Assembly: GCA_903825395.1 (NCBI GenBank)
Contig: CAIKAF010000005.1
Span: 18,755 to 82,754, forward strand
DNA: 64,000 nt
Reading direction: 5' to 3'
From: an uncultured Flavobacteriales bacterium
GTDB lineage: Bacteria > Bacteroidota > Bacteroidia > CAIKAF01
Position numbers and translations under genes: made by a program. Under the pieces are notes generated by a model. The model was not told where the DNA came from, did no database searches, and saw only the letters and a program-made list of their open reading frames with translations. Shown here piece by piece: positions 56,000-64,000 of the stretch (position 1 is its first letter; each line of letters opens with the position of its first letter).

Positions 56000-58557
56000 C
56001 GCAGCAACTGCAAGCTTCCGAGTCGGTTCACCGGCTCTTCAAAACACTCGTGTTTAATGTTCAACCTCCAGGCATACGATCCCGCCGGAAGCCGCTCGCT
56101 TCCATCGGCTGTGCGTCCATCCCAAGAATCAAATGGCCCATCAAACTCTTTAATTATGCCGCCCCAGCGGTCAAAAATCACAAAATCGAAGACATCGGTC
56201 AAATCCAATTGGGGAAAATAAAAATGAACCCACACCGAATCGTTGATTAAATCGTTGTTGGGAGAAAAGGCCCGAGGAATCCAAATGCGGTTTGGGTCCA
56301 CCTCAATCACATTCAAAAAATGCGAAGCCGTACGTTGGCAACCGTTGGTGTCGGTTACTTGCAAGGTAATGGTTTCTGAAACCTGAGGTATTATAAGGGC
56401 TTCAGAGGTGGTTTGCCCGTTTGACCACAGGTATTCTGAAATCACCGCACCTGAATCGGTTTGAGCGAACAAAGAAATTAGGGCATTGGGGCAAACCAGG
56501 GTGTCGCCAGTAATCGAGATGCTAGGCGGAGTTGCAAAGGATACATTCAAGGTATCTAGACCGATGCAGCCGTCCTTTTCAACAATCACCCAATAGCTTC
56601 CAAAGTTTCCCGCCACAATCGTTGCTGTTGTGGCGCCCGTGCTCCACAGGTACTGAGCCCCCGGGTTCCCGGCCGACAAATTCAGGGCAATGCTGCTGCA
56701 GGCAATGGTATCTGGTCCCAAATTCACTACCGGATAAGGGAATACCAAGACGGTAGTGGTATCTGAGGCGGAACAGCCCATGGCATCGGTAACGGTCACC
56801 CCATATCCGGTATTTTGAGTGGGATTGTAGGTAACCGAGGCCGAAATGGCTCCGGTATTCCAGGCGAAGCTGGTATTTCCTACGGCCGAGCTCACCTGGG
56901 CCGTCAGCTGAATGGGTTCTCCCACGCAAGAACTATCCGTTCCGGTTATGTTCACAGAAAGCTGGCTCACATTCACGGTCAATGTATCTAAAAACACCTG
57001 GGTACAGCCCCCAAAATTGGCTTGAACCCAGAGTTGCGCTGGCTGGCTACCAAAAGAAACATAGACGAGCGTATCGTTGGTCGGCGCAAGTAGCGTGGCA
57101 CCTGAAGCGCCCCACTGCAAACCTGGGTTGCCTTCTAGGGGCGACTGGGTGTAGGGCTTTGCAGTGGCAGAAGCGCAGACCAATTGAGCCCCCTGAGGCA
57201 ATTGAGCGGGCTGATAATCCTGACACAGGCAAGCAGGCTGGAAATTCGGGAAGCCGGCAATTAGATTGGGTATTTGTGGCGTAAAGCCAACAAAAATACT
57301 TGCCGTTCCGGCCAGTGTAGGATTATTTACTACGGGAGTTGCATTCAGATTCATTTCCTGGCAGCCGCTAAACCCGAGGGTATCGGTAACCACCAAGTAT
57401 CCGTCTTGCAGGCCGGCGCCCATTCCTGCCGAATATCCCGCCATTGCAAACCCACCTGAGGGATTGTTTCGAAGGTCTATCGCCATAAATTCTTCGTCTC
57501 CGGCACTGCCATAGGTCTTGGCAAAGGCTAGAGATTGGTTCGCGTTCAGCACCACCAAGGCGGCATCTTTCCCTCCATTACCTCCGGTGACAAAGCCCAC
57601 CAATGCCACCTTGTTTCCGGGCAGTTCCTTGGCCATATAGGCTCGATCGGCCGAGGGCAGGCCAATGGTTCTCGACCAGACCAAATTGCCCAAGGCATCC
57701 AGTTTAAAGGCCCACATTTCTTCTCCGTTTCCGAAACTAGAGGTGAATCCGCCACATAAAAAGCCTCCGTCTGAGGTTTGTTCTACCGACCAGGCTTGAT
57801 CATCTCCGCCTCCACCAACTGCCCTAGCCCATTGCACCAATCCTAGGGCCGAAATTTTCACCACATAGGCATCGTTCACCGGTCCGAAGCTGGTAGTCCT
57901 GCCGGCCAGAACAAAGCCGCCGTCAGAAGTTTGCTTAAAATCGTAAGCATATTCAAATCCGGCTTCTCCAAAGTGATTCACAGAAAGAATGTTTCCTAGC
58001 GGATCGGTAATGGCCAGGGACATATTCACTTGTCCTCCAAAGCCATTGGCGAATCCACAAAACGCAAATCCGGCGGGCTGAATGGCTTGGCCCTTAAAAA
58101 ACTCATCGTCGGTGGTGTTGCTACCAAACCCGCGCGTCCAAATGGGATTTCCTGTGGCGTCGTAGCGCCCGAAAAATCCGTCATCCAGGGTTGGTGGGGC
58201 GTTTAAACTGGCTCCAGTAACCAGGTAATCTCCATTTTGAAGCAAGCTAACGTCCCAGGCAATGTCTCGGGCAGATGTGCCGTCTTGCCGGCTCCAAACC
58301 GCATTCCCTGCGGCATCTGTAGTTTGAATCCAATAATCGCGTTCACCAGCACTTCCTGAGGCCGATGCACCCGCCAAGGCAAAGCCTCCATTGGGCAAAG
58401 TGCGTATTTGGTTGAAGTAATCGTTTTGAGGCCCCCCAAAGGTTTTTTGAAACACCAACTGTGCCTGAAGAGAAAGTCCGCTTAGCCACCAAAAGATTAA
58501 ACAGATGCCTACCACTGCCCTTCCCTTTCTGACAGTAAAAAATGCGCTGAACATCAT
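55996..58557 (-). CDS. Secreted protein with gliding-motility-type (T9SS type B) C-terminus
   Basis: About 852 residues (second Met preferred). Signal peptide ends SLQAQ near 32. Residues 33-400 form repeated beta strands with QTSDGGFVLAG or LQNGDYLVTGA turns, like delta-60/kelch-type propeller repeats. The middle part has PKD/Ig-like repeats (DSSCVGEPIQLTAQVSSAVGN, NTGAISASVTYNPTQNTGYGVTVTDAMGC). The C-terminal ~85 residues match the gliding-motility-associated CHU_C domain: IPRAFSPNNDLINDSVWVHF, FDRWGGIIKEFDG, WDGRTADGSERLPAGSYAW. This is a T9SS type B sorting domain. A large surface protein; function not known. Confidence 0.85.
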   Translation of the reverse strand: MMFSAFFTVRKGRAVVGICLIFWWLSGLSLQAQLVFQKTFGGPQNDYFNQIRTLPNGGFALAGASASGSAGERDYWIQTTDAAGNAVWSRQDGTSARDIAWDVSLLQNGDYLVTGASLNAPPTLDDGFFGRYDATGNPIWTRGFGSNTTDDEFFKGQAIQPAGFAFCGFANGFGGQVNMSLAITDPLGNILSVNHFGEAGFEYAYDFKQTSDGGFVLAGRTTSFGPVNDAYVVKISALGLVQWARAVGGGGDDQAWSVEQTSDGGFLCGGFTSSFGNGEEMWAFKLDALGNLVWSRTIGLPSADRAYMAKELPGNKVALVGFVTGGNGGKDAALVVLNANQSLAFAKTYGSAGDEEFMAIDLRNNPSGGFAMAGYSAGMGAGLQDGYLVVTDTLGFSGCQEMNLNATPVVNNPTLAGTASIFVGFTPQIPNLIAGFPNFQPACLCQDYQPAQLPQGAQLVCASATAKPYTQSPLEGNPGLQWGASGATLLAPTNDTLVYVSFGSQPAQLWVQANFGGCTQVFLDTLTVNVSQLSVNITGTDSSCVGEPIQLTAQVSSAVGNTSFAWNTGAISASVTYNPTQNTGYGVTVTDAMGCSASDTTTVLVFPYPVVNLGPDTIACSSIALNLSAGNPGAQYLWSTGATTATIVAGNFGSYWVIVEKDGCIGLDTLNVSFATPPSISITGDTLVCPNALISLFAQTDSGAVISEYLWSNGQTTSEALIIPQVSETITLQVTDTNGCQRTASHFLNVIEVDPNRIWIPRAFSPNNDLINDSVWVHFYFPQLDLTDVFDFVIFDRWGGIIKEFDGPFDSWDGRTADGSERLPAGSYAWRLNIKHECFEEPVNRLGSLQLLR

Positions 58558-59763
58558 GAAGATTCGCTTAAACGTCGAACTTTTAATTTTTGGTTTTGGA
58601 AAGGTGAGTAAAGGTAAATAAATATCGAGTTCATTAGGTCAACCCCAGTAATAATTTCAGCCCTTCAAGGCCGCCGTATTTTGTTAAATTTAAACCAATT
58701 CAAAAAGCCCCAGGTAGAAAAGCAGGAGGAAAAACAGGGGCCAGTCAGGCATCAAAAATAAGCCCAACAAACAGACCGTCAGTGCAAAGAAAAGCAGGCT
58801 TGTTTCATCAGCTCTGTTTGAGCTCGCCGCAACAGGCTCTAAGCCTCCTGGCTTGTCCACTTTAGTGCAACAATTGCCGCAAAGGAAGTCGCAAAAAGAA
58901 CTGAGGGGGAGGACGGCAAATTTTCTATTCCAAATCCTACAAGGTATTCCACGATAATGTCACCCACAATAATGTCACCCCTACGGGGTTCTGATGTCCT
59001 GAGCTCCAATACGTTCTACAATAATGTCACCCCTACGGGGTTTTATGTCGCGGAGGCCAATGCCTTTCTACAATAATGCCACCCCTATGGGGTTTTGATG
59101 TGATGGGAGGCCAATACCATTTTACAATAATGTTAGCCCTAAGGGTTTTGATGTCGTGAAGGCCAATACAACACCCCAACCCCGTAGGGGTGGCATTATT
59201 GTAGCAAGGTAGAACCAGCCCCGCCAGAACCCCGTAGGGGTGACATTATTGTACGTGGAATTTTTGAGGCTACCTCAATAAAAATGGTTGGGTTGTTTCA
59301 GAAAAAAGGGTGAATTTTAGATACCCTAAACGTTCTACAACAATTTCACCCCCACGGGGTTCTGGTGTCCTGAGCTCCAATCTGTTCTACTTTGGCCTTA
59401 TTAATAGGTCTCTAAGACTTCGGTCATGCAATCCATAGAGGGCAGGTGCTCTTAGCTTGGCCACTTTAGTACAACAAATGCCGCAGGACAGGAAATGCAA
59501 TTCCATGATAACAAATATGTTATAAAATAGCCCGAAAAATGGTGGACAAGTCAGGAAGAAAAGCACATCATTTTCAACAGCCCTGTTGTTGCATGGCAAA
59601 ACACGGTCTAATGCATCAACGCCCAACAGGCCCGCAAACTAAATTCTGCACAAACAGGCCGTTTACACCAACCACAACTACAAACCCAGTAGGTTCCCTA
59701 AAAAAATGCGACATTTTGTCACATTCTTGACTCAAAGGCCAAATATCTTGAATTTGGATTCCC
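58558..59763. repeat. 1.2-kb gap with a cluster of CCCCTACGGGG repeats
   Basis: Contains the -7 box of the secreted protein gene (58609-58616, minus TACCTTTA), seven copies of an ACAATAATGTCACCCC/TACGGGGTT-type repeat (at about 58965, 59016, 59068, 59122 rightward, 59177 and 59228 leftward, 59334 rightward), two copies of a CAACAAnTGCCGCA-type repeat (58861-58885, 59461-59488), and no gene. Short frames crossing it are derived from the repeats. Confidence 0.9.
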
Positions 59764-59771
59764 TACCTTTG
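59764..59771 (+). promoter_or_regulatory. -7 box of the miaB operon
   Basis: TACCTTTG, 21 bases before the ATG at 59793. It lies within the long frame that extends upstream of miaB, which supports the later start. Confidence 0.55.
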
Positions 59772-59792
59772 TACTTTGAGGAACAAGCACAC

Positions 59793-61241
59793 ATGAATCA
59801 TACGCAGGAACCTTTAGATGAATCCAGACAGGGCGAAGCCCTTGTTTTGCCTTCTGAAAATCCATCAGGGAAAAAATTATACTTGGAAAGTTATGGCTGC
59901 CAAATGAATTTTTCGGATTCAGAAATTGTAGCCAGTCTATTGGCTGAAAAAGGGTTTTCAACCACCCGAAACCTGTATGAATCTGATGTGATTTTATTGA
60001 ACACCTGTGCCATTCGCGAAAATGCAGAGCAGCGGGTTCGTACCCGTCTCCGCGAATTGCAGCATTTGAAAAAAGGAAAACCTTCGCTGGTGGTTGGAGT
60101 GTTAGGCTGCATGGCCGAACGCCTTAAAGACAAATTCCTGGAAGAAGAAAAACTCGTGGATTTGGTGGCCGGCCCAGATGCATATCGGGCGCTTCCTGAT
60201 TTAATTACAGAAGTCGAAACCGGTCAAAAGGCCGTAAATGTCATCCTTTCCCTTGAGGAAACCTATGCCGATGTGAGTCCCGTACGCCTTACGGGCAATG
60301 GCATTTCAGCCTTCATCAGCATCATGAGGGGTTGCGACAACATGTGTTCCTTTTGTGTGGTTCCCTTTACCCGTGGGCGGGAACGCAGCCGAGACCCGGA
60401 AAGCATCCTAAAAGAGGCTCGAGACTTGTTCGAGGCTGGATATCGAGAAGTAACTCTGTTGGGCCAAAATGTGGATTCCTATCTGTTTTATGGCGGCGGG
60501 CCAAAAAAGGAATTTAAAGCCCTTAGTCCAGAAGAACAGGCTCATGCGGTGAATTTTGCCAAGCTGCTTAGAAAAGTCGCCGAAATTGACCCCCAATTGC
60601 GCATTCGGTTTACCACCTCCAATCCCGGCGACATGACCGACGAGGTCTTGCAAGCCATGGCTGATTATTCCAACATTTGCAAGTACATTCATCTGCCCGT
60701 TCAGTCTGGTAGCAGTTCGGTTTTAGATCGAATGAATCGGGGATATACCCGCGAACAATACCTAGACCGCATTTCGGCCATCCGGAAGTACATGCCCGAT
60801 TGCGCTATTTCTACCGACATCATTGCCGGATTCTGTGGCGAAACCGAAGAAGAACATCAAGATACCCTTACCTTAATGCAACAAGTAGGGTACGATTATG
60901 CCTACATGTTTGAATATTCTGAACGCCCCAAAACCCTTGCGGCTCGAAAATTCAAGGACGATGTTCCCGCCGAACTGAAAAACCGCCGTTTGAAGGAAAT
61001 CATCGCCCTACAAACCGAATGGTCTAAAAAAAGAAACGAGGAAGAACTCGGCAAGGTGGTCGAGGTCTTGGTAGAAGGCCTCAGCAAAAAGTCGGATCAA
61101 GAGCTGTTTGGGCGAACCTCACAATATAAAGTGGTGGTGTTCCCGAAACACAACTTTAAGGCTGGAGATTATGTGCAGGTTAAAATCCACAGCTGCACCT
61201 CTGCTACGTTGATTGGCACACCCATTGATTCCATGGAATAA
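59793..61241 (+). CDS. miaB: tRNA-2-methylthio-N6-dimethylallyladenosine synthase
   Basis: 482 residues from the ATG at 59793 ([10 protein letters not shown]). The N-terminal UPF0004 domain has Cys36 ([11 protein letters not shown]), Cys72 ([10 protein letters not shown]) and Cys106 (LGCMAER), which bind one Fe-S cluster. The radical-SAM motif is [18 protein letters not shown] with Cys181, Cys185 and Cys188, and the TRAM domain closes the protein ([27 protein letters not shown]). MiaB adds a methylthio group to i6A37 of tRNAs reading U-starting codons. Full length. Gap of 9 bases to the sigma-54 activator gene. Confidence 0.96.
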   Translation: MNHTQEPLDESRQGEALVLPSENPSGKKLYLESYGCQMNFSDSEIVASLLAEKGFSTTRNLYESDVILLNTCAIRENAEQRVRTRLRELQHLKKGKPSLVVGVLGCMAERLKDKFLEEEKLVDLVAGPDAYRALPDLITEVETGQKAVNVILSLEETYADVSPVRLTGNGISAFISIMRGCDNMCSFCVVPFTRGRERSRDPESILKEARDLFEAGYREVTLLGQNVDSYLFYGGGPKKEFKALSPEEQAHAVNFAKLLRKVAEIDPQLRIRFTTSNPGDMTDEVLQAMADYSNICKYIHLPVQSGSSSVLDRMNRGYTREQYLDRISAIRKYMPDCAISTDIIAGFCGETEEEHQDTLTLMQQVGYDYAYMFEYSERPKTLAARKFKDDVPAELKNRRLKEIIALQTEWSKKRNEEELGKVVEVLVEGLSKKSDQELFGRTSQYKVVVFPKHNFKAGDYVQVKIHSCTSATLIGTPIDSME

Positions 61242-61250
61242 TTCCTGAAC

Positions 61251-62528
61251 ATGCAGATTCAAGACATTAAAAATCGCTTTGGAATCATTGGCAGCTCCGG
61301 CAGCCTTGACCGGGCCCTTGAAATTGCCCAACAAGTGGCTTCAACCAACCTCTCCGTTTTAATTACCGGAGAAAGTGGGGTTGGTAAAGAGGTCTTTTCA
61401 AAAATCATTCATCAGTTAAGTGCCCGAAAGCATGGGCCGTTTATTGCGGTGAACTGCGGAGCCATTCCAGAAGGCACCATCGACTCTGAATTGTTCGGCC
61501 ATGAAAAAGGGGCATTCACCGGCGCCTCAGAAAGCCGTAAAGGCTACTTTGAGGGAGTAAACGGGGGCACCATTTTTTTAGATGAGGTGGCCGATTTGCC
61601 ACACCAAACCCAAGTCCGTCTGCTAAGGGTGCTGGAAACCGGAGAATTTATCCGAGTGGGATCTTCTAAGGTTCAAAAAACAGATGTACGTGTGGTGGCG
61701 GCCACCAACATCAATATGCAGGATGCCATTCGAAAAGGGAAGTTTAGAGAGGACTTATTCTATCGCCTCAACACCGTTCCCATTCGCATTCCTTCTCTCC
61801 GCGAACGGGCGGAAGACATTCCCTTGCTGTTTCGAAAATTTGCTGCCGATTTTGCAGAAACATATAAAATGCCTTCCATCCGCTTGATGCCAGAAGCCAT
61901 CGAGCAAATCAAGGCCTATGCCTGGCCTGGAAATGTACGCCAACTGAAAAATGTGGCAGAACAAATCTCGGTGTTGGAACACGATCGGGAAATTGCCCTG
62001 CCAACTCTAATTTCATATTTGCCCCAAATCGAGGCCTCCGGGCCTGCCATGCCAATCCTGGCTTCCGGCTCAGAATCCAATGCCTCTGGCGGGGTATTTT
62101 CCGACCGAGAGGTGTTGTATTCCATTCTGGTTGAAATGCGGAAAGAGCTAAACGACCTGAAAGGAGTGGTTTATGCCATCCTTCAGCAGCACCCGGAACT
62201 GGCCAGCCAATTGGCCGAAGTGGGCGTGCGAAGCGGCGCCCAAGCAGCAGATTGGAACGGACAAAAAACCCTGCCTCAGGCTGCCGAATCCTGGGAAAAC
62301 GCATTCCCCGAACAAGATGTCGCCCTTATTCCAAAAGAACGGGCCCTTGCCAATTCTGCAGGCAGCCATTCTGTTGAAGAAAGCTTAAGCCTGCAAGAGC
62401 AGGAAATGGAATTGATTTCAAAGGCCCTGAAAAAACACCGGGGAAAGCGTAAAAATGCGGCGCGCGAATTGGGCATTTCAGAACGAACCCTGTACCGAAA
62501 AATCAAAGAATTTGGCATCAAATATTAA
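61251..62528 (+). CDS. Sigma-54-dependent transcriptional activator
   Basis: 425 residues. The AAA+ domain spans about 20-245: Walker A GESGVGKE (40-47), GAFTGA (87-92) that contacts sigma-54, Walker B TIFLDEVADL, and arginine finger region FREDLFYRLNTVPIRIPSLRER. There is no N-terminal receiver or sensor domain. A variable linker (with a helix LYSILVEMRKELNDLKGV) precedes a Fis-type helix-turn-helix at the C-terminus (RKNAARELGISERTLYRKIKEFGI). It activates sigma-54 promoters; the input signal is not apparent. The pairing with miaB is common in Bacteroidota. Confidence 0.92.
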   Translation: MQIQDIKNRFGIIGSSGSLDRALEIAQQVASTNLSVLITGESGVGKEVFSKIIHQLSARKHGPFIAVNCGAIPEGTIDSELFGHEKGAFTGASESRKGYFEGVNGGTIFLDEVADLPHQTQVRLLRVLETGEFIRVGSSKVQKTDVRVVAATNINMQDAIRKGKFREDLFYRLNTVPIRIPSLRERAEDIPLLFRKFAADFAETYKMPSIRLMPEAIEQIKAYAWPGNVRQLKNVAEQISVLEHDREIALPTLISYLPQIEASGPAMPILASGSESNASGGVFSDREVLYSILVEMRKELNDLKGVVYAILQQHPELASQLAEVGVRSGAQAADWNGQKTLPQAAESWENAFPEQDVALIPKERALANSAGSHSVEESLSLQEQEMELISKALKKHRGKRKNAARELGISERTLYRKIKEFGIKY

Positions 62529-63999
62529 CCGGCCAAGCTGGATTTTGGGGCTGATCATCAGCCTTAGCACCCTGTTTTCCTGCATGGAAGAACCCGGGCT
62601 TGGAAACTTTTCAGATTTAACGTTTGACCGCGATACGGTCTTTTTTGATACCGTTTTCACCCAGCTGGGATCCTCAACCGAAGTCCTGAAGCTGTACAAC
62701 CGAGGCAATGGCAGAATCAACATCGATGAAATTCGCCTGATGGGGAATTCGGTATTCCGCTTTAACGCCAATGGCATCCCGGGACCCACAGCCGGTTCGT
62801 TCTTCATCGACCCGGGCGACTCGCTCTATGTGTTTATCGAGGTCACCCTCGACCCCAACGGTGGAAACAGCCCTTTAATTTATGAAGATTCCCTGCTGAT
62901 TTCCTTTGGCGGAGCTCAGAAAAAAGTCGTGCTGGCCGCCCCCGGCCAAGATGCCCTGTACTATCTGCCCACAGACACCTTGGTTTTTCCGCCAAGTCCG
63001 GGCAACCCTGCCGGCTCCATTTTGCCCTATCGGATTTTAGATTGCGCCACCGAGTGGAGGCCCGAACGGCCTGTTGTAATTGTAGGTTACCTGGTGGTCG
63101 ATTCGACCTGCACCCTGACCATTCAACCGGGCACTCAGGTTCATTTTTTCAACAACGGAGCCCTTTGGGTGTACCGCGGAGGCAACCTTCAGGCGCTGGG
63201 CGAGGCGCATCAGCCCATTGTTTTTCAAGGCACCCGCCTGCCTCAAGCCTGGGCAGAACAACCGGGGCAATGGGATCGCATCTTAATTAACGATGGCGGC
63301 AGCAGCAGCCTTCAACATTGCCTAATAAAAAATGCCTTCATCGGACTGCAAGGCGATCATTTGGGCAAATTGAATGGAAATGCCGGAGCCAGTCAGCTCA
63401 ATTTGCACAATGTAGAAATTCGAAACAGCAGCGGCATTGGCTTGTACACGCGGGGCTTAAACGTAGAGGCTAGCAACCTATTGATTCACAATTGCGGGCA
63501 ATACGGCGCCGCCTTTACGCTGGGCGGCACCGTCCGCCTTCGGCATGCCACCATCGCCAACTATTGGAGCCGCAGCAACCGCACCTCTCCCAGCCTTTTT
63601 TTCAGCAACTACGCGCTATCGGGCAACAGCAGCATCGCCGCCCCGCTAAATTTACAGGTGCAAAATTCCATTGTGTATGGCAACAAAGAAAGCGAGCTGG
63701 AATGGGATTCGGTGGCTGCCGCCACCTTCAATTATGTATTCGATCATTGTCTAATCAAAGCTTCCGACGACTACCCTACTCCACTTTCAACGCGCTTTCC
63801 ACAGGTATGGCGCAACGAAAATCCCAAATTCAGCAACACCAACAGCGGAGATTACAGGCCGGCGAACGATGGGGGTGCAGCCAATCGGGCCAATCCAAGT
63901 GTAATTTCGGCGAGCCCCTTTCTGCTTCGGTTCGATTTGCGCGGCCGCAACCGCAGCAGCAATGTGCCCGATTTGGGCGCGGAAGAAGGCGACAATTAA
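62455..63999 (+). CDS. Right-handed beta-helix lipoprotein
   Basis: Up to 514 residues. The only Met start (62455) lies 74 bases inside the activator gene. A lipoprotein signal (PSWILGLIISLSTLFSC, lipobox LFSC) begins beyond it, so the real start may be the TTG at 62545 or an ATT at 62524 that overlaps the previous stop. The mature part has a beta-sandwich domain (FDTVFTQLGSSTEVLKLYNRG, VFIEVTLDPNGGN) like DUF1573-type folds, then parallel beta-helix repeats (TIQPGTQVHFFNNGALWVYRGGNLQAL, LIKNAFIGLQ, VEIRNSSGIGLYTRGL). It ends with a stop at the edge. It likely acts on the cell surface; the substrate is unknown. Confidence 0.7.
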   Translation: MRRANWAFQNEPCTEKSKNLASNINRPSWILGLIISLSTLFSCMEEPGLGNFSDLTFDRDTVFFDTVFTQLGSSTEVLKLYNRGNGRINIDEIRLMGNSVFRFNANGIPGPTAGSFFIDPGDSLYVFIEVTLDPNGGNSPLIYEDSLLISFGGAQKKVVLAAPGQDALYYLPTDTLVFPPSPGNPAGSILPYRILDCATEWRPERPVVIVGYLVVDSTCTLTIQPGTQVHFFNNGALWVYRGGNLQALGEAHQPIVFQGTRLPQAWAEQPGQWDRILINDGGSSSLQHCLIKNAFIGLQGDHLGKLNGNAGASQLNLHNVEIRNSSGIGLYTRGLNVEASNLLIHNCGQYGAAFTLGGTVRLRHATIANYWSRSNRTSPSLFFSNYALSGNSSIAAPLNLQVQNSIVYGNKESELEWDSVAAATFNYVFDHCLIKASDDYPTPLSTRFPQVWRNENPKFSNTNSGDYRPANDGGAANRANPSVISASPFLLRFDLRGRNRSSNVPDLGAEEGDN

Positions 64000-64000
64000 A

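Overview
The window looks like chromosome from an aerobic, free-living Bacteroidota bacterium, probably in the Flavobacteriia/Cytophagia/Saprospiria range. Evidence: five predicted secreted proteins end in type IX secretion (T9SS) sorting domains; there is a TonB-dependent receptor with an N-terminal carboxypeptidase-regulatory-like domain; many genes have the Bacteroidota -7 promoter element TAnnTTTG and no recognisable Shine-Dalgarno; and there is a caa3-type oxidase accessory cluster, a bacillithiol-type YtxJ protein and a bifunctional DAHP synthase/chorismate mutase. No rRNA, phage, transposase or CRISPR array was seen. The assignment to a group is inference from gene content.

Layout. 0-4.4 kb: 3' end of a GluQ-type glutamyl-tRNA synthetase-like gene, an overlapping HNH nuclease/HIT hydrolase pair, and a small secreted protein followed by a YyaL-type thioredoxin-domain protein. 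5.2-11.6 kb: secreted T9SS esterase, TonB receptor, OmpA/TPR lipoprotein. 11.7-17.2 kb: gmhA, then a compact leftward respiratory operon (cyoE, two oxidase subunits III, subunit IV, a degenerate SCO, a canonical SCO, DUF420, a small CxxC membrane protein); oxidase subunits I and II are not here. 17.5-25 kb: secreted fibrinogen-like and serine hydrolase proteins, a methyltransferase, SGNH hydrolase, FAD oxidoreductase, Fe-S cysteine-cluster protein and DCC protein. 25.4-29.2 kb: DAHP synthase/chorismate mutase and an ExbB-X-ExbD-ExbD energy-transduction operon. 29.6-38.7 kb: tyrS, an M49-like peptidase, a membrane glycosyltransferase-like protein, a secreted fibronectin-like protein, a ComF protein, a coiled-coil membrane protein and a flippase-like protein. 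38.8-42.2 kb: era, tRNA-fMet, tRNA-Arg, and an AbiE-like toxin-antitoxin pair followed by a decayed second copy of the tRNA-Arg region. 42.8-58.6 kb: ytxJ, icd, a 2254-residue glycine-rich/PKD surface protein, an outer-membrane barrel, RidA, a PD-(D/E)XK-like protein, folC and a gliding-motility-type secreted protein. 59.8-64 kb: miaB, a sigma-54 activator and a beta-helix lipoprotein.

The non-coding DNA is unusually structured. It holds (i) an array of four 20-bp perfect palindromes with an exact 37-bp period between the respiratory operon and gmhA; (ii) five copies of a GC-rich ~145-bp element in both orientations, whose reverse strand keeps one gap-free reading frame; (iii) AT-rich 'cgcaaagg' repeats in tandem ~152-bp units; (iv) clusters of a CCCCTACGGGG-centred repeat; and (v) a ~108-bp ungapped duplication covering the tRNA-fMet end, terminator and tRNA-Arg on either side of the toxin-antitoxin operon. 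These repeats and the AbiE locus are the most unusual parts; most of the genes are conventional Bacteroidota core or secretion genes.
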